Shown piece after piece: positions 41,862 through 52,867 of a DNA stretch of 64,000 nt. The stretch's first letter is position 1. Every line of letters starts with the position of its first letter. Source of the stretch: Acanthacorydalis orientalis (lineage: Eukaryota; Arthropoda; Insecta; Megaloptera; Corydalidae). A program made the position numbers and the translations under genes. The notes beneath the pieces were generated by a model that was not told the origin of the DNA, ran no database searches, and saw only the letters and a program-made list of their open reading frames with translations. The stretch is taken from positions 27,251,490 through 27,315,489 of the forward strand of contig CM068323.1 of assembly GCA_034766995.1 (NCBI GenBank), written 5' to 3'.

Positions 41862-42640
41862 TCATTCGGTTAAAGTTCCATCCTGGGAACATACCGCCTC
41901 GATTAAACTTCTCCAACGGACTGTTTGTTAATGTTCGCATAGCTTCATTCCAAGACCAGCCAGTATTGTTGAGTTTATTTATTTCTGTTCAGTGCCAGGT
42001 ATTCCGGGATCTTCCTCGTTCACGTTGGCCTTGTTAATTGTACTGTAGAGCTGTCTTTGCTATAGTACTATCATAATTGCGTAGAGCATGGCTGATCTAT
42101 CACAATTTCGTTCATCTAATTTCGTTTGCTACTTCATCTTGGTCTGCTTTATTAAGAAGGTCCACATTCGTAATAGTGTTGGGCTAGAAAATTTTCAAGA
42201 TCCTTCTTAAACATTTGTTAATGAAGACTTGCAGCTTGGACATCGAGCTTTGGTTCAAGCTCAATGATTCGCAGCCATATAGCTGTACAGGCTTAATGTA
42301 TGTGTTGAATATTCGGATTTTGGTTTTCAGTGACATCAAGTTGGAATTCCATATATTATCGAGCATAAACAACACAGAATGTCTGGCTTTATTTATTCTG
42401 TTACTGATGTCTTCACCAGATCCACTTTCTTTCGAAACAACGCAGCCAAGATATACAAATTTATTTACATCTTCAATCGTTTGGTTGTTTATTTTTAATG
42501 GACTGATGTTGTTAGTCTTAATGCACATGCTTTTCTTTTTTGGAAAACATATTATTACTTCTTGTTTATTAATCATTAAAAATTTTAAATTTTATTTTAT
42601 CAATTTCATCACATATTCGAATAATACGACTGGACTAGTA
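41862..42640 (-). pseudogene. RTE-type LINE reverse transcriptase, C-terminal part, decayed
   Basis: This is the C-terminal part of a non-LTR retrotransposon reverse transcriptase, the enzyme that copies element RNA into a chromosomal nick. The clean stretch (42,184-42,576, 130 codons) reads INNQTIEDVNKFVYLGCVVS, then NRINKAR, then LDNIWNS, KTKIRIFNTYIKPVQLYGCE and QVFINKCLRRILKIF. This is the thumb and post-thumb pattern of RTE-clade LINEs. Below 42,184 the same frame continues through PNTIT, NEIR, ISHALRN and QGQRERGRSRNTW, interrupted by stops. A frameshift near 41,930 leads to RWRSLIEAVCSQ and a final TGA at 41,862-41,864. The palm domain with the catalytic aspartates and the endonuclease are absent, so the copy is 5'-truncated. 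The upper limit near 42,640 rests on a weak match in another frame. The 144-codon ORF on the plus strand here is its antisense shadow. Confidence 0.85.
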
Positions 42641-43397
42641 TTCAAATAGTTCATGTAATATTATACCGATTGACTCATCCCAACTAAATTTATAATAAAC
42701 TCATTATTTTCTCAGAGATATTTACACAGATGATTACTGACTACTCATCTTCAGTTATCATATTCAGTCTATTATTTGATGTTTAACTGAGGTGTTTGAA
42801 TTGCTTCCTGATCCTATCTAATCAGCAAATTTCACTAGTCAATCGGATTTATGCACAGTCCATTCACTCATTACCTCTATCTATTCAGTGAAATTGTTTC
42901 TGAAATTGACTTAACTCTCTCACCGAGAGTAGCCGCCGAAAGCAACAATATATGTAAATTACACACGCCATTACATTGTAAAAAAGAATTTTATTAGGCC
43001 GTGTTATGTTTTTTTTTTTTTTTTGAAAACTTGTTCAAATCGTGTAAATTATATATGCTGTATTTGGTGTCAGTTCCTTTTGAAACTCGAGCACCGTAGT
43101 AATAAAATGGCTGAATGAGAATTCAAATGGTCGAAGCGTACACAACATGATATGAAAATCGATGCGACATGAACCAAAACCGAACACGCGACTTACTGGC
43201 AACCGTGACGTCATTTACACGTCATATAAAACAATTAAAGCTGGAATATTGAATATGAGTTTAATAATATTCAGTATATTGATGTTGTATATTGAAACAT
43301 AAATACTTTGAACGATAAGTATTTATTTTTAATTGAAACACTGATGTTGTGTAAACTGATTAAAAGATTAATTTAAATGATATGTTTACTTTTAATA

Positions 43398-43449
<52 letters not shown>

Positions 43450-43987
43450 AGAAGTTCTGACTGATAATGAAATATGACCTTCTCTGAAAGTTTTCACTGA
43501 TGAAAATAATTTGACTTATTTGAATTTGTATATAGACATGACGTTTTTCTTGACGTTTAGATTTAATATACTTTAAAGAAATCAAATCCGTAAATATATA
43601 ATTTTTTGGCATAATCAGAGCATTTGTTCAATTATAAATTAGCTTTCAAACAATTAACAAACAAGTAAAAGATAAAAATCAACGAAAAATAATTTCTATT
43701 ATAAATAATATGAAGAGATGTAAATAAATATGTCAGAATGTTTTGAATATAAGTTTTACGTTTTACATTAAATTTATAAAACTGTTTTGAAGTGTGATTG
43801 GATAATTTAAAAAAGGAAGCAAGTGGCGTTTCGTTAAGTTAACCGCATGTAAAATGTATTTAATAATTCTTTTCCGACTCGAATTGAAAACGAAAAAATT
43901 AAAACCATCCTAATTTAATACAAATATGTATGATCAAGCAGGTATTGATTTACAATAAATTGTTGTTGATCAATACAATAATGTGTG
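42641..43987. other. spacer between the LINE remnant and the TTAA element
   Basis: The stretch 42,660-42,950 is less AT-rich and may be repeat-derived, but I cannot identify it. A CpG-containing patch lies at 43,060-43,230 and a TA tract at 43,403-43,446. Confidence 0.5.
43206..43231 (+). promoter_or_regulatory. CRE palindrome near a TATA-like box
   Basis: TGACGTCA at 43,206-43,213 is a perfect cAMP-response-element palindrome. A second half-site CGTCA follows at 43,220, and TATAAAA at 43,225-43,231. No gene is recognised downstream, so a promoter role is only a possibility. Confidence 0.2.
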
Positions 43988-43991
43988 TTAA

Positions 43992-44003
43992 CCACTTAAG
44001 TGT
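43992..44003 (+). repeat. left terminal inverted repeat of the TTAA element
   Basis: CCACTTAAGTGT follows TTAA. It pairs with the right end at 45,508-45,519 with two mismatches. Confidence 0.65.
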
Positions 44004-45507
44004 ATGTCGAGTATGCTTGTCATGAAGAGATAGCATTTTTTTGTTTAATGTCGAGTATACTTGTGATGTAGAAAAAAATTCGCTTTTGATATTTATTGTA
44101 AAATTTAAGTAAAAAAATATATCGGTTTAGAGTTTTCTAAACTTATATCAATGAAGGAGAAGTTAAATAGATAAGAATATGTTATTTTTTGATACAAGTA
44201 TTTAAATCGCGCATGTTTTATAAACTCCCTTAAATACCCTTTTACAGAACGACTGCGGAATCAAAATTTCATTTAACACTCTTCTTTAAATAAAATCATA
44301 ATCATAATTTAATTTTATTTCATAATACAAAGGTCGACAACTAATATTCTAAATTTCCAAATACGACCGCATTTTTTTTATTTAAGCGCATAAATCCATC
44401 TTTTTTGTTTAAAGCAGACGTGATTATATACAGAATTGGCTTCCTTAATGCGATTTTATTTTATCCTCGGTTTTTTACGGATGTGTTGTGTGTGTGTAGT
44501 AGATACTATTTGTTTATTTATATAAATACGAAGCAAATACCTGAGTATATGCAGAATATAAAAAAAGTATTTTAATAATAAATTTATAAGTATCTTATTT
44601 GCGTTTTAAACGCAAAAAGGATTATTTTAAAGCATATATAATTATGTTATGTGTTTAGTCACACATTTCAATTAAAAGAGAATGTGATAATATTTTTATT
44701 TTCACTCACTGCAAGCACAACTGGTTTAATAATGAAATATAACGATTTCAATATTAAATCGTGTTGTAGTAAATGTCATATTTTATAATTCTAAACAGTT
44801 TGTAAATCTTGATAATAAATATAAATAATTTTACTTATAAACAAAAAACTAAACACTTGTACAAAAAACAATTATCAGGTTCTCAAAAACGTGGCACGCT
44901 CTTACTTTTAATTACTGACTTCAATAAATTCTATTACCGTTCGTTGACTTCGCTATGAACACGAACTTTGTATACAAACGAATTCTTATATAGCTTTCTT
45001 TATTTTCCATCGGATTAATTTTTTTATGAATTTGCTATATAGGTTTCCAATACATTTTATACTAAGTCTGGTTCGACTATACATTAATATCATTATAAGG
45101 TTCTTTCTGTACTTATATATTTATTAAGAATGACAAATGTCTCTCTATTAAAAAAATATTTGTCAAATTATCTAGCAGATGAGTTGTTAAAATACAGTTA
45201 TGATCAATAAGAATATTCAATACTGTTATTGGTGTGAAGAAATAGGTATTTATTTTGAAATTAAATATCACAAATGTAGAATGATAAAAGTATTTAAATA
45301 TAATTAAATTTTGTATGTACTGACTTGACTGATTGGTAATGAAATATAATTATTAAATCAATATTAAATATTTTATACGTTTAGTCACAGATTTCAATTA
45401 AAAAAGCAGAGCAATTAAGTGTATTTACTGTGTTTTCGTCTAGTATACTCGTCATCGTCTGGAAATAATTTTAAGCACAACAGTGTACATTCTCAAAATA
45501 AAACAAA

Positions 45508-45519
45508 ACGCTTAAGAGG
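45508..45519 (-). repeat. right terminal inverted repeat of the TTAA element
   Basis: Read on the minus strand this is CCTCTTAAGCGT preceded by TTAA, the partner of the left end at 43,992-44,003. Confidence 0.65.
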
Positions 45520-45523
45520 TTAA

Positions 45524-46337
45524 TATTATTTCAGTGAATGAATAGAGGATACGTTGGATGTTTCGTTCTTCTTTTTCTTCCCCTTCAATCAATTGTGTAA
45601 TAAACTGAATAGAGATAGATAATTGTAAAATATTTATTTTGTAAAAAATAATTGCTTTAACTCTAATTTACTGTGTCTGTCAAATCATTTGAAAAATATA
45701 AAATTATGGTTTTATATTTTTATTTAAAACTGGAAGTGTGTTTATATATATATACACAACTCTATATTTTTATTAAAAAATATATATACAGTACAGAGAG
45801 TCCGTATCGAACGCCTAATCCTGATATATTGAGTACGTGTCAATATGTATATTCCTAACGGAAATTTGCGCACGAAAGTGTTCATATATCACATATGCGT
45901 TAATTACTTTATTATGAAGTTGCTTCGTGAAATGTTTTTATTACGTAATATTCACACTCATTTAATATCATAAAAACTCATCAGACCTCGCAGACTTGAC
46001 ACCAAAGGACCATTTCAAGTAAATTAACGGATGAATTTTTGCAGGAACGTTCCGTTACACTGAGACTGAAACAATTTATTATACATCCTTGTTGTTGTTG
46101 TTGTTTTTTTGTCCATTGTGTTTTATATTTCTCTATATGATAAATTACGCGTTGTTTTATTTAATTTTCTTCGTTTTTAATGTGTTATTTCGTAGGGCAT
46201 GAATCAACCCCAGCAGGTATACATATGCAGAGATTTATATGCTAATAAAGAATTCATTTTGTTATGTACATAATTTGCGAGGCGAATACACTATAAACTA
46301 TTTTCAGACGTTTATTACAGTTCTGCATATAAATATC

Positions 46338-46386
<49 letters not shown>

Positions 46387-47371
46387 GTTTAACATATGAA
46401 ATTGCGGAATTTGTAGATGAGAATTAAAACGCAATATTTTTAACAAAACAAAACATATTTAATCAAAATCTGCTTCAATGGTTTTTTGTCAGCGAGAAAT
46501 TAGATTGTTTATCTTATTTTTATAAAAATCGACATTTTTAGAGCTTATAAATAATATATATATTTATATTACTATCATTTATTGTATGCTATTAAATTGA
46601 ACTTATGTTTCATGTCATTTAAAACATTTATGACTATAGAATTCATTAATGTTGTTCTTGTCTCATCGAGGATCTTTCTAATAATTTAAAACTAAACTGT
46701 TGTGAAACATGCCGTTTATATTCGACTACAAGATTGACTAAACAAATTATACACATTATTAAGTAACCAATGATGCATAAGAATCGTTTCGAAGTGCTTA
46801 ATTAAGTATTCATATATTTCACTGATCATTTAAGTCGGATCGGACATATCACTTTCTACAGTCAAACTAATGAAATTTCGTACGAATGAATTTCAATCTA
46901 ATCGATTAGAATTCTTGTTGCAGAGATATTTGAAAGCTTCAGTACTCGACCTGTGGGTCTATGCCACAGGTTATTGCTTTCGAAATGGAAGTGGATGATA
47001 AATGTTTTTGAACCCACTTCACTATCTAATTGTATGATATGTTTTTCATCTCAGTTCGATATTTATATTTAAAGATTTGAATTTAACTATATTTTAAAAT
47101 GTAAACATATTTAAAATATAAAATATAAAGCAATGAAGACGATTGTCTCATCGTTTTTTTTTTAATTGTAAATTCTCATCTGATACTAGTTACTGATTTA
47201 TTTAAACAAATATCTAATAAAGTATATAAATTAATGATTACAACTCAAATATTAAACATGGAATTGTTCTATTTGTGTATTATTTATTTACCTATATTGT
47301 TATTAATTCCAAGAGATGATATTTGAGTAATTGATTTCTATAAATTAAAAGTGTCCAGAGTTATAATCGAA
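45524..47371. other. AT-rich spacer
   Basis: A TA tract lies at 46,340-46,382. A perfect 8-bp hairpin, ACCTGTGG and CCACAGGT with a 7-base loop, sits at 46,949-46,971. No gene is supported. Confidence 0.6.
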
Positions 47372-47374
47372 ATG

Positions 47375-47415
<41 letters not shown>

Positions 47416-47440
47416 ATAGAGAGAGAGAGAGAAAGAGATA
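47372..47440. repeat. (TA)n(GA)n tract, tail of copy B
   Basis: TA with a TTTATA interruption, then GA repeats. It is the inverted equivalent of the tract at 13,059. Confidence 0.96.
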
Positions 47441-47775
47441 GATATAGTTATTAAATCACTAACGAATATAATTTTAAGGAATTTTTTTCCAATTATTAAG
47501 TCAGTCATTTTGTAGATTTTTCAGATGAATTTTTTTAAATAATTCTCTCGCCTCTGAACCATAATAAATTCTTATAAAAAAATTTCATTACTAATTATTG
47601 ATCATTTTCTTATGCGTGTTTCTATAATGATATTATCCTGAAAGAACTAATGTACAGAAAAATTGCTCTGAGGATCTTCATCGAAACAAACATAAGCAAC
47701 AATCAAAATTAATATCTAATTTGCTTTTGTGGAGTAATCAGTGGTGGATTAAGGAGGATTAGACTGGGTGGTTGT

Positions 47776-48856
47776 TCTAAATTTATTCCGACCTTAAAAA
47801 ATACTTTCTACGGGTTTTAAATTGGTTTAATGTTTATTTCATAACTTTGTATTCATAAAAGATTAGATTCGTGGCAAAAAAACGAAAATTTATTTCTAAA
47901 AATGTTTCGGATATATCTCAAGAGATTTAGAGGATTTTAATAGACATAACAAATATGTTTCATGCAAAAAACGAAGCTCTGGTTAAGAATTATGCGATAT
48001 TTTATTCGATATTCAATTTTATGTTCAATTCTAAGCTTATTACGACATCAAAAAATAATTTCTAGGGATTTAAAACTGGTTTAATGCTTGTTTCATGTCT
48101 TTTTGTTCATAAAAGAACGGATTCGTGGTAAAAAAAAGAAAATTTATTTCTAAAAATTTTTCGGCTAAAACTTAAGGGGTATACCTTGACGTTTTTTTTG
48201 ACCAAAAATCGAAAGTCTGAAAACTGAATTTTTTTCTGTATAGATCGAATCTAATAGACATAACAAATATGTTTCACACAAAAATCGAAGCATGGGATGA
48301 GAATTGTGCGATATTTTAGTCGATATTCAATTTTTGGTATATATTATGTTCAGTTATAAACTTATTCCAACCACAAAAATACTTTCTAAGGGTTTAAAAT
48401 TGGGTTAATACTTATTTTAAGTCTTTGTGTTCATAAAAGGTCGGATTTGATGTAAAAAAATGAAAATTGATTTCTAAAACAGCTTGGGACAAGATTTATG
48501 CGAAATTTGATCGATATTCAGTTTTATGTCCAGTTCTAAGCTTATTCCGCCCAGAAAAATACTTTCTAAGGGTTTAAAATTGGTTTAATACTTATTTCAC
48601 GTCCTTATATTCATAAAAGATCACATTCGTGGAAAAAAAATGAAAATCGAGTTCGAAAAATTTTTCGGCCAAAATCCAAGGGGTATACCTTGACGTTTTT
48701 TTTGACCAAAAATCGAAAGTCTGAAAACTGACTTTTTTTCTCTATAAATCGAATCTATTAGACATAACAAATAGGTTTCATGCGAAAAACGAAGCTTGGG
48801 ATGAGAATTGTGCGATATTTTAGTCGATATTCAATTTTTGGTCAATTTTATGTTCA
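47776..48856 (-). repeat. degenerate tandem array of five units inside copy B
   Basis: The unit series is the same as in copy A, on the minus strand, plus one further partial unit (48,663-48,856) carrying the CAGTTTTCAGACTTTCGATT and AACGTCAAGGTATACC half. That extra unit runs directly into the mariner coding remnant. Confidence 0.8.
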
Positions 48857-48880
48857 CCAGCTCACAAATCCGTTATTGCA

Positions 48881-49144
48881 ATGGCCAAAATTAATGAATT
48901 AAAGTTTGAATTGCTACCTCATGCACCCTATTCGCCAGATTTAGCCCCCTCGGATTATTTTCTGTTCCCAAACTTGAAAAAATGGCTCAGTGGTCAAAGA
49001 TTTTCCAACGATGAAGAAGTGATGTCGGCAGTTAATGGGTATTTTGAGGAGCAAGACAGTTCTTATTATAAAAAGGGTATCGAACTTATTGAACATCGCT
49101 GGGAAAAGTGTATAGAGCTGAAAGGAAATTATGTTGAAAAATAA
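48881..49144 (+). pseudogene. mariner transposase C-terminal fragment (87 codons from the first Met)
   Basis: This is the ATG-to-stop part of the mariner fragment. The Met is internal to the family sequence (…VIAMAKINELKFELL…), so it is not a genuine start; coding similarity extends upstream to 48,857. Residue 25 counted from this Met is the D of LAPSD, the third residue of the D34D triad. The remainder, with GQRFSNDEEVMSAVNGYF and GIELIEHRWEKCIELKG, matches the conserved mariner C-terminus. The N-terminal DNA-binding region and the first two catalytic aspartates are missing. The 91-codon ORF on the opposite strand (48,941-49,216) is its shadow. Confidence 0.88.
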
Positions 49145-49177
49145 ATATATTTTTTTCCAAAATTTTTGTGTTTTCTT

Positions 49178-49211
49178 TGTTGGGTCGGGTACTTCTGGGA
49201 CCACCCTCTTA
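49178..49211 (+). repeat. mariner 3' terminal inverted repeat
   Basis: The sequence runs TTGGGTCGGGTACTTCTGGG then ACCACCCTCTTA and stops at a TA, as expected for the transposase-binding end of a mariner element. It lies about 33 bp after the transposase stop, a normal spacing for the family. I found no matching 5' end in the window. Confidence 0.75.
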
Positions 49212-49515
49212 TACATTTATTTCGTTTTCCGTACAGTTAATTTTCGGTTTATTCATATATGTAATAATAGAATACACTAAAGTAAAGATTATGCGAAATT
49301 GAAAAATAGCAACGTGCATACAAACTAACTTTTTTATGAAACATCATATAACAAAAAAGATTGATGTAAATATATTTATATTTTCTTATAGTAACATATA
49401 ACTAATGGATCTTTTATATTATGTAGGTATTGATATAATATGTGTATAGGAACCATGATGTACTCTGATATGTTTTTGTGCATGACCTAGATAGACTTTT
49501 TTACAAAGTAGAGTT

Positions 49516-49572
<57 letters not shown>
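49516..49572. repeat. (TA)n tract, about 56 bp
   Basis: TA repeats with a single ATACAT interruption, about 300 bp beyond the mariner end. Confidence 0.97.
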
Positions 49573-49575
<3 letters not shown>

Positions 49576-50393
49576 TAGGATGTCAATATACAAATAGAAT
49601 ATTTTATTTTGATGTTAGAATCATTTGTTAATTTTACACTTGATTATTACAGTAAGTTAAGATAATTTGATTTATTAAATGTTCCGTTCTTATTAAACTG
49701 AAAAGATTTTCACAACTAAGTTTTTTAAAAATATATCTAGTTCTATTAAAAAAAGAAACTTAGTTATTTCTAGTTTCCATGCATTTTCGGTGTAAGGAAA
49801 GACAAAACAAAAAATGTACATATAAAGAAAAGAACAATAATAAGTTATAAAAACTACAGTATAGCTGTAAAATTATTATTTAAACAAAAATTAGATTTTT
49901 TGAATTATAAAATATATTCGTTAATTTAAATACGGATTATAGAAGAATAAACTGAATTGAAATCAATCAAATATTTTCCTGGTAATAAAAAAATCATAAG
50001 TTTTCCATTTAATCAATTTTATATTTATATTTTAGTTTATTGGACAAAACGCTATTTATAAATATAAATAAATATTGTCTTGTGTCGAATATCTATTACT
50101 TGTGCTTATTTGTTCCATTTAATTGCCGTGATTAAAAAAATGATTTAAAAATAAATGATTTACTTGAATACTTATTTACTATACTTTGTACCAATTATGA
50201 AAAAATAAAAATGTTTTGATGTCTAAATCATCAAAAAATTTATTTAATCGTGGGATTGTTTCAAAAAGGCAATTCTATTTGTTATATTTAAATTAAATTT
50301 CATATTTTTGAACTGAAATACATGTCTGTATGAGAAGATAATATAATAAAGAAACGCAGACAAAAATATTTGTTAATAAAAAGAAATAGAAAA

Positions 50394-50395
<2 letters not shown>

Positions 50396-50449
<54 letters not shown>
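50396..50449. repeat. uninterrupted (TA)n, about 54 bp
   Basis: A pure TA tract in otherwise featureless AT-rich sequence. Confidence 0.98.
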
Positions 50450-50453
<4 letters not shown>

Positions 50454-52398
50454 TAAAATGTAAATTAAAGTGCCAAACACATTTTCAATTCAATAATTAT
50501 TGACTGTAGATGACGACTTGTTCACTGAGGAATATGTCAAACGTTCTTAAATAAAACAAAAAAAAAATTTGTTTCCTTTGTGTCAAGAAAGTCAGACTTT
50601 ATTTGAAATTCGCATATTTTATTATTATTCTGTGAATGAAAAATTAAATAATGACACGAAGAACGATAAAATGTTACACCACATTGTGTTGGAAACAACG
50701 CTTTACTGACCTTTTAAAACAGATGTTGAATATTAAAAATAAAATTATTTCAGGAGGCACGGAATAAATTAAAATACCAGTTTTTGTACTTGAAAAATGT
50801 TATTTCATAAAGAATACGTGGCATAATATTAGTTTTTTTTATTTTGTTTTAATGAGATAGAAATAAATTTAAAGCTTACATTTGAATATATGTATATATA
50901 TATACACATACTAATAAAATTTTAATTAATGTATGAATAATAAGTTTAGTGAAAATATCATTAAAAATATTTACAGTTGAACCTTAATTATTTATGAACT
51001 ACACATTCACTTTCAGTATTTAGTATCGAATTATTGTCTTGTACACATGTGCTAAAGTAATAAAATCTTGAAGTAATGGAATATAGTGCGCGTGGGAAAT
51101 CACTAAATAAAGAATTACAGGTCTGAGACGAACATAAGTATAGATCTAACAAAAGCAGATTTTCTAACGTTTTGTACCAATTGTCTTGTATATTGTAGAT
51201 TTTCGATTTGTTAAAAAATCAAGTACACTTGAAAGTCAATATAACAATATATATAATCGGAAGGAAGAAATATTGCACATAGAAACAGAAAATCATAAAA
51301 CTGTTTTCTGATTCATTCAATTATTGTGAAAGTTAACCGTTTATAAGATTTTTAAATAAGAGAAAGCTCGATTGTATTTAATAGACGGTGTATATTAGAT
51401 GCTTGCATTGAACGCCGCTGTTTTTTTGTATTTTTTCAGCATTCATTTCAATAACGAAATGTATGAATAGATTAATCAAAGTATTTGGCCTCGAAATCTA
51501 TGACAAGTTATAGTTACATTTAAATTCGGTTATAGAAAAATAGTTGTGTAGACAAAGGATGGCGTCTGATGACTAAATTTCAGTGGGAAATGTTCACACT
51601 TCAAAATTACATAAGAGGCATTTGTCGCTGCTCACAGCATACCCACCTACAGCCATCTAAACGTGAACAGCAGCTTTTAATGCAAGCTCCTATTATATAT
51701 ATATATATGTAGTATTATTAATGATAATTTTAAAATTAATATTCAACATGTTTTCATAAAAGCAATGAAATTAGATATAAAAATATTCTTCATAAATATA
51801 CGTTCACTGAACTTCAATCATTGAAAAATTAATTACTACATAGACGATTGTGTCCATTATTCCTAGAAATGCTCTAATACAATCAATATACAAATTACTA
51901 ACGCAGTACCAATGAACGTTGATCTTTAAATTACTAACTTTTCACAATTAACATTTTCCACGAAAAGAGTAAATCATTGAAACGTGCGACGTTCGTCCAC
52001 TGTACACAGCGATACGTTTCTTGTTGAAATTCGGATATTCGACAACAAACAGAAAACAACATTGTAATCCTTGACCGAAGTTCATAAATTATTTACAAGT
52101 AATTGATTTTGTACTTGGCGTCGTACTTTTTCCACATTCTTTTTAACGTTCACTCTGTACAAACACTAGTTCGGTTATGTATGCGGCTCATGTATGTGGC
52201 GTTTTTAATAGTTCTCTTCTTTTTTATTTTTATTTCATAAATCTGAACGTCACTGTTTTTGATAGCTTTTTTTTTGAAGCCTACGTATCCGTTTAATTAC
52301 TCTACAGTTAATCGATTTTATCATTAATCGTAAACCAATAATTTTATTTATTTAATACATATTGTTCATTACGCTTATTTTCATTACATTATATGAAT

Positions 52399-52406
52399 AC
52401 ACACAA

Positions 52407-52450
<44 letters not shown>
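52399..52450. repeat. compound (CA)n(TA)n microsatellite
   Basis: About 20 bp of CA repeats leads into about 31 bp of TA. Confidence 0.96.
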
Positions 52451-52453
<3 letters not shown>

Positions 52454-52867
52454 GTAAGATTAAAAAGTCAAGAAATAAAAGGACTTGATTCATTGCGGAT
52501 TTGTTTTAAATTATAATCAAGAGTATACTCTAAAAATGGAAAAATTAATTATTAAATTTTACAGTTTGTCGTATAAAATTGGTCAATAACGATCAGAAAC
52601 ATGAATAGGAAGCAAACGGATGTCACAACACAATAATTAATCTGGATAATATGATGATCATCTGACAATATTTATGTAAAAATGAAATAACTCTTATCGA
52701 AAAAGTATTATGATTGTTTGATTCAATGCTTAGTAATTTTTTTTTACTCTTAACTTCATAATATTTCTGTTAAGAACTAGTTTAACAGCATAGAAGTATT
52801 AGAGGGAAAATATATAGTTCTGATTGTTAAATTCATCCAGAGTAATTATTAGATCTACATAGAATTC

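Larger units (their letters stand above)
43988..45523. mobile_element. TTAA-bounded non-autonomous element, piggyBac-like MITE
   Basis: The element runs from TTAA (43,988-43,991) to TTAA (45,520-45,523), with 1,528 bp between. Just inside, the left end reads CCACTTAAGTGT and the reverse complement of the right end reads CCTCTTAAGCGT, so the termini are matching inverted repeats (10 of 12 bases). TTAA target duplication and ends starting CC are the signature of piggyBac-type transposition. Subterminal copies of a GTCGAGTAT[GA]CTTGT[CG]ATG motif occur at about 44,007 and 44,050, and a relative, GTCTAGTATACTCGTCATC, at about 45,439. Internally a 25-bp sequence beginning GTTTAGTCACA recurs at 44,653 and 45,379. 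No transposase ORF is visible, so mobility would have depended on an enzyme supplied elsewhere. The family assignment rests on termini only. Confidence 0.65.
47372..48856 (-). repeat. 1.3-1.5-kb dispersed repeat, copy B (inverted relative to copy A)
   Basis: Read on the minus strand this has the same order as copy A: an extra partial unit (48,663-48,856), units of about 182, 325, 253 and 127 bp (boundaries near 48,662, 48,480, 48,155 and 47,902), the unique segment (47,441-47,775), then (TC)n and (TA)n ending near 47,372. Unit lengths match copy A one for one, so the array formed before the two copies separated. The high-coordinate end abuts the mariner transposase fragment at 48,857 without spacer. 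The low-coordinate end lies in a TA tract followed by sequence unlike that beside copy A. No coding capacity is seen. It may be a non-autonomous element or a segmental inverted duplication. Confidence 0.9.
48857..49211 (+). mobile_element. mariner transposon remnant: transposase C-terminus plus 3' terminal inverted repeat
   Basis: This is the 3' end of a Tc1/mariner-superfamily element, which moves by cut-and-paste into TA dinucleotides. The open frame from 48,857 reads PAHKS, then FELLPHAPYSPDLAPSDYFL, and ends ...HRWEKCIELKGNYVEK with TAA at 49,142-49,144. YSPDLAPSD is the mariner D34D signature; its final Asp (codon 48,953-48,955) is the third catalytic residue. The second catalytic Asp would lie just before PAHK, exactly where the repeat junction cuts the gene. 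About 96 of roughly 345 residues remain, so the copy cannot be active. After a short AT-rich 3' UTR, 49,178-49,211 holds GGGTCGGGTACTTCTGGGAC and ACCACCCTCTTA, a typical mariner terminal inverted repeat ending at TA. No 5' terminal repeat is seen. The frame is intact to the stop, suggesting modest age. Confidence 0.9.

Noticed and set aside
42215..42649. 144-codon plus-strand ORF, the longest in the window
   Set aside because: It is antisense to the RTE reverse transcriptase remnant, whose minus-strand frame shows clear family similarity.
46949..46971. Perfect 8-bp hairpin as a terminator or tRNA arm
   Set aside because: There is no T run after it and no tRNA layout around it; a single 8-bp hairpin in 64 kb can be chance.
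48941..49216. 91-codon minus-strand ORF over the mariner end
   Set aside because: It is the shadow of the mariner transposase fragment and its terminal repeat.
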